Origin: an uncultured Eubacteriales bacterium
GTDB lineage: Bacteria > Bacillota > Clostridia > Oscillospirales > QAMX01
DNA length: 64,000 nt
Direction: 5' to 3'
Assembly: GCA_905205975.1 (NCBI GenBank)
Contig: CAJLFQ010000003.1
Span: 5,456-69,455, forward strand
Shown here: positions 61,548 through 64,000 of the stretch, in pieces
How positions within the stretch are numbered: position 1 is the first letter of the stretch
How the letters are laid out: each line of letters begins with the position of its first letter
Notes under the pieces: model-generated
Told to the model about the DNA's origin: nothing
What the model saw: only the letters and a program-made list of their open reading frames with translations
The model's database searches: none
Translations under genes and position numbers: made by a program

Positions 61548-62612
61548 ATGGCTGAAAAAATTTTGATGAAAGGCAACGAGGCGCTGGCGGAAGCCGCCAT
61601 TCGCGCCGGCTGCCGGTATTTCTTTGGGTACCCGATTACGCCGCAGACGCAGGTCGCGGAGTATATGGCGAAAAAACTTCCGAAAATCGGCGGCGTGTAC
61701 CTGCAAAGCGAGAGCGAAGTGGCCGCCATCAACATGGTCATGGGTGCGTCGGCCACCGGCGCACGCGCGATGACGTCGAGCTCCTCGCCCGGCATCTCGC
61801 TGAAATCCGAGGGGATTTCCTATATCGCCGGCTGTGACCTGCCGGCCGTCATTGTCAATATGCAGCGCGGCGGCCCGGGTCTGGGCGGCATCCAGCCGGC
61901 GCAGTCCGACTATTATCAGGCGACAAAAGGTCTCGGCCACGGCGACTTCCGCATGATTGTCCTGGCGCCGTGCGGCGTTCAGGAAATCGTCGACCTGATG
62001 GGCAAGGCGTTTGACCTGGCGGACGAATACCGGATGCCGGTCATGATCTTGGGCGACGGTATGCTCGGCCAGATGATGGAGCCGATTACCCTGCCGGAAC
62101 CGAAAGAAGAAGACCGCAGCGGCAAACCGTGGGCGGCCTGCGGCACCGGCGGCAAGCGGAAACGCAACGTGATCAACTCGCTTTACATCCAGCCGGACGA
62201 ACTGGAAAGACTCGTCGTAGAGCGCTACAAGCGCTATGACGTCGTTGCGGAAAAAGAAACGATGAGCGAAAGCTATTTGACGGACGATGCAGAAATCGTC
62301 ATTGCGGCTTACGGCGCTTCCGCCCGGATTGCAAAGAACGCCATTGCCGCGGCGCGCGCAGAAGGCATCAAAGTCGGCCTTGTCCGCCCGATCACGCTGT
62401 GGCCGTTCCCGGACAAAGCGTTCCAGAAAGCGGCGGAGACGGCAAAAGCGTTCCTGACGGTTGAAATGAGCATGGGTCAGATGATCGACGACGTGAAGCT
62501 GGCCATCAACTGCGCCAAACCGGTGCATTTCTTCGGCCGTACGGGCGGCGTCGTGCCGACCCCGGCTGAAATTCTCGCACAACTCAGAAAGATTCACGGA
62601 GGTGAACAGTAA
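61548..62612 (+). CDS. vorB: 2-oxoacid:ferredoxin oxidoreductase alpha subunit (VorB type)
   Basis: A 354-residue subunit (KILMKGNEALAEAAIRAGC start, then FFGYPITPQTQVAEYMA and TSSSSPGISLKSEGISY). It corresponds to 3-methyl-2-oxobutanoate (or 2-oxoglutarate) oxidoreductase alpha chains; annotation pipelines call this type VorB. The C-terminal half has the transketolase C-like domain. Substrate cannot be fixed from sequence. The start is ATG at 61548 with GAGGA 13 bases away. It abuts the next gene at TAATG. Confidence 0.92.
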   Translation: MAEKILMKGNEALAEAAIRAGCRYFFGYPITPQTQVAEYMAKKLPKIGGVYLQSESEVAAINMVMGASATGARAMTSSSSPGISLKSEGISYIAGCDLPAVIVNMQRGGPGLGGIQPAQSDYYQATKGLGHGDFRMIVLAPCGVQEIVDLMGKAFDLADEYRMPVMILGDGMLGQMMEPITLPEPKEEDRSGKPWAACGTGGKRKRNVINSLYIQPDELERLVVERYKRYDVVAEKETMSESYLTDDAEIVIAAYGASARIAKNAIAAARAEGIKVGLVRPITLWPFPDKAFQKAAETAKAFLTVEMSMGQMIDDVKLAINCAKPVHFFGRTGGVVPTPAEILAQLRKIHGGEQ

Positions 62613-63364
62613 TGGCAATCGTCTATCAGAGACCGGCAGCGCTGTCGGATGTGGATACGCATTACTGCCCGGGCTGTACGCACGGGATTGTTCATCGTCT
62701 GGTGGCGGAAGTCCTGGACGAACTGGGCATTGCCGGAAAGACCATCGGCGTCGCGTCCGTCGGCTGTTCGGTTTTTTCCTATAACTACTTTGAATGTGAC
62801 ATGATTCAGGCGGCGCACGGCCGCGCACCGGCCGTTGCAACCGGCGCTAAACGCGCCAACCCGTCGCAGATCGTCTTTACCTATCAGGGCGACGGCGACT
62901 TGGCGGCCATCGGCACAGCGGAGACCGTTCATGCGGCGACCCGCGGCGAAAACATCACGATCATCTTCATCAACAACGCAATCTACGGCATGACAAGCGG
63001 CCAGATGGCGCCGACGACGCTGCCGGGTCAGGTCACCACGACCACACCTTACGGCCGTGACCCGAAGCTGGCAGGCTATCCGGTCCGCGTCTGCGAAATG
63101 CTTGCCACCCTGCGCGGCACCGCCTATGCTGAACGCGTCAGCGTGGACAGCGTCCCGAACGTCATGAATGCCAAAAAAGCCATCAAAAAAGGCTTTGAAA
63201 AGCAGATTGCCGGTAAGGGCTTTTCGATCATTGAAGTGCTTTCCACCTGCCCGACCAACTGGGGGATGCAGCCGCTGGAAGCGCTTGAATGGGTCAGAAA
63301 CAATATGATTCCGTACTATCCGCTCGGTGTCTACGCCGACCGTGACGATGTGTTTGGAGAATGA
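62612..63364 (+). CDS. 2-oxoacid:ferredoxin oxidoreductase beta subunit (TPP-binding)
   Basis: A 250-residue thiamine diphosphate-binding subunit. The iron-sulfur/TPP region shows HYCPGCTHGIVHR, the TPP motif YQGDGDLAAIGTAE and INNAIYGMTSGQMAPTT. It overlaps the alpha subunit's stop by one base and precedes the gamma subunit by 4 bases. Together they decarboxylate a 2-oxoacid to an acyl-CoA, or the reverse with reduced ferredoxin. Confidence 0.94.
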   Translation: MAIVYQRPAALSDVDTHYCPGCTHGIVHRLVAEVLDELGIAGKTIGVASVGCSVFSYNYFECDMIQAAHGRAPAVATGAKRANPSQIVFTYQGDGDLAAIGTAETVHAATRGENITIIFINNAIYGMTSGQMAPTTLPGQVTTTTPYGRDPKLAGYPVRVCEMLATLRGTAYAERVSVDSVPNVMNAKKAIKKGFEKQIAGKGFSIIEVLSTCPTNWGMQPLEALEWVRNNMIPYYPLGVYADRDDVFGE

Positions 63365-63368
63365 GAAC

Positions 63369-63905
63369 ATGACGAACTACAATATTTTGATTGCAGGTTT
63401 CGGCGGTCAGGGCATTCAGTTCGCCGGAAAACTGCTGACCTATATCGGTATGTACACCGGTCTGGAAGTTTCGCTGTACCCGTCCTATGGCCCGGAAATG
63501 CGCGGCGGCACATCGAACTGCGGCGTCAACATCAGCTCTGAGCCGATTGCTTCACCGCTGGTTGTGAATCCGACCGAACTCATCGTGATGAACGGCCCGT
63601 CGCTGGAAAAATTTGAATCGGCGACGGTTCCGGGCGGCAAGATCTTCTACGACAGCACGCTGATCGAAAAAAATGGCGGTCGGACGGACGTAACCTATTT
63701 TGCCGTCCCTGCAACGAAGATTGCCGAAGAAAACGGCATCGGCAAACTGGCCAACGTCATCATGTGCGGCAAGTTCCTGAAAGAGACCGGCCTCTGCACG
63801 ATGGAAGTCGCAGCACCGATCATTCAGAAACTGGTTCCGGCCAAAAAACCGGAGCTTTACGACCTGAACATGAAGGCGCTGAAAATCGGCTACTGCGACT
63901 GCTGA
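63369..63905 (+). CDS. 2-oxoacid:ferredoxin oxidoreductase gamma subunit
   Basis: A 178-residue gamma chain (YNILIAGFGGQGIQFAGKLL; YPSYGPEMRGGTSNCGVNIS), the CoA-interacting subunit of the complex. The ATG at 63369 lies 4 bases behind the beta subunit gene, with weak ribosome binding but clear coupling. It closes the operon; a strong terminator follows. Confidence 0.94.
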   Translation: MTNYNILIAGFGGQGIQFAGKLLTYIGMYTGLEVSLYPSYGPEMRGGTSNCGVNISSEPIASPLVVNPTELIVMNGPSLEKFESATVPGGKIFYDSTLIEKNGGRTDVTYFAVPATKIAEENGIGKLANVIMCGKFLKETGLCTMEVAAPIIQKLVPAKKPELYDLNMKALKIGYCDC

Positions 63906-63953
63906 ACGGCAGCCGACCGGTGAATCCATACAAACAGCCACAAACAGCCCAAA

Positions 63954-63991
63954 CCCCGCCGGGATGCTTCAACATCCCGGCGGGGCTCTTT
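63954..63991 (+). terminator. Terminator of the oxidoreductase operon
   Basis: A 13-bp perfect GC-rich stem (63954-63966 with 63973-63985), 6-base loop, then CTCTTT. Confidence 0.9.
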
Positions 63992-64000
63992 GCGCGAAAA

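Noticed and set aside
61425..62840. 471-residue minus-strand open frame
   Set aside because: It runs antisense to the ferredoxin, alpha and beta subunit genes and shows antisense-type composition.

Overview
The window (about 58-60 % GC by eye) looks like the chromosome of an anaerobic, high-GC Firmicute of class Clostridia. Pointers are the strong AGGAGG ribosome binding sites, TTGACA-N17-TATAAT promoters, a T-box leader, an L10 leader, RNase J, the order zapA-maf-mreC-mreD-PBP2-minD-mgsA, ferredoxin-dependent 2-oxoacid oxidoreductase genes, and MsmX-style sugar transporters without a local ATPase. No phage, insertion sequence or CRISPR array was seen. Species is not assignable from sequence alone.

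Layout. 1-8 kb: ATP synthase subunit a (cut by the left edge), a Crp/Fnr regulator, guaB, a sugar isomerase-like TIM barrel, metY with an Rrf2 regulator, an aldo/keto reductase with a ferredoxin-like tail, and tRNA-Pro. 8-19.5 kb: a LysR regulator divergent from an aminotransferase, two membrane proteins, a VWA / GNAT / macro-domain group, a MacB-type ABC transporter, a GH92-like glycosidase and a polysaccharide deacetylase. 19.6-22.2 kb: a T-box leader whose specifier reads GTC (valine), then an XRE-cupin regulator and an AMP-forming acyl-CoA synthetase. 22.5-35 kb: an eight-gene secreted/membrane system with one giant solute-binding protein, two MalF/MalG-type permease pairs, an NHL-repeat protein, a Yip1-family protein and a DUF5696 protein, preceded by a structured leader RNA. 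35-40.8 kb: cell-shape and division genes without mreB or minC. 40.8-44.6 kb: rpmG-secE-nusG-rplK-rplA-rplJ-rplL. 44.7-64 kb: an SGNH hydrolase, a PHP phosphatase, a sugar nucleotidyltransferase/mutase fusion, RNase J with a long structured leader, a PrsA-like lipoprotein, mfd, a D,D-carboxypeptidase, pyridoxamine kinase, an S66 peptidase, and an operon for a 2-oxoacid:ferredoxin oxidoreductase of the VorB type.

Most notable inferences: (i) the valine T-box over an acyl-CoA synthetase, together with the VOR-type operon 40 kb away, suggests valine synthesis from isobutyrate (activation to the CoA ester, then reductive carboxylation); (ii) the 12.2-kb dual-permease / DUF5696 / NHL / Yip1 cluster with its own leader RNA is a coherent, apparently highly expressed carbohydrate system of unknown substrate; (iii) the RNase J mRNA starts with three hairpins, the last resembling an attenuator.
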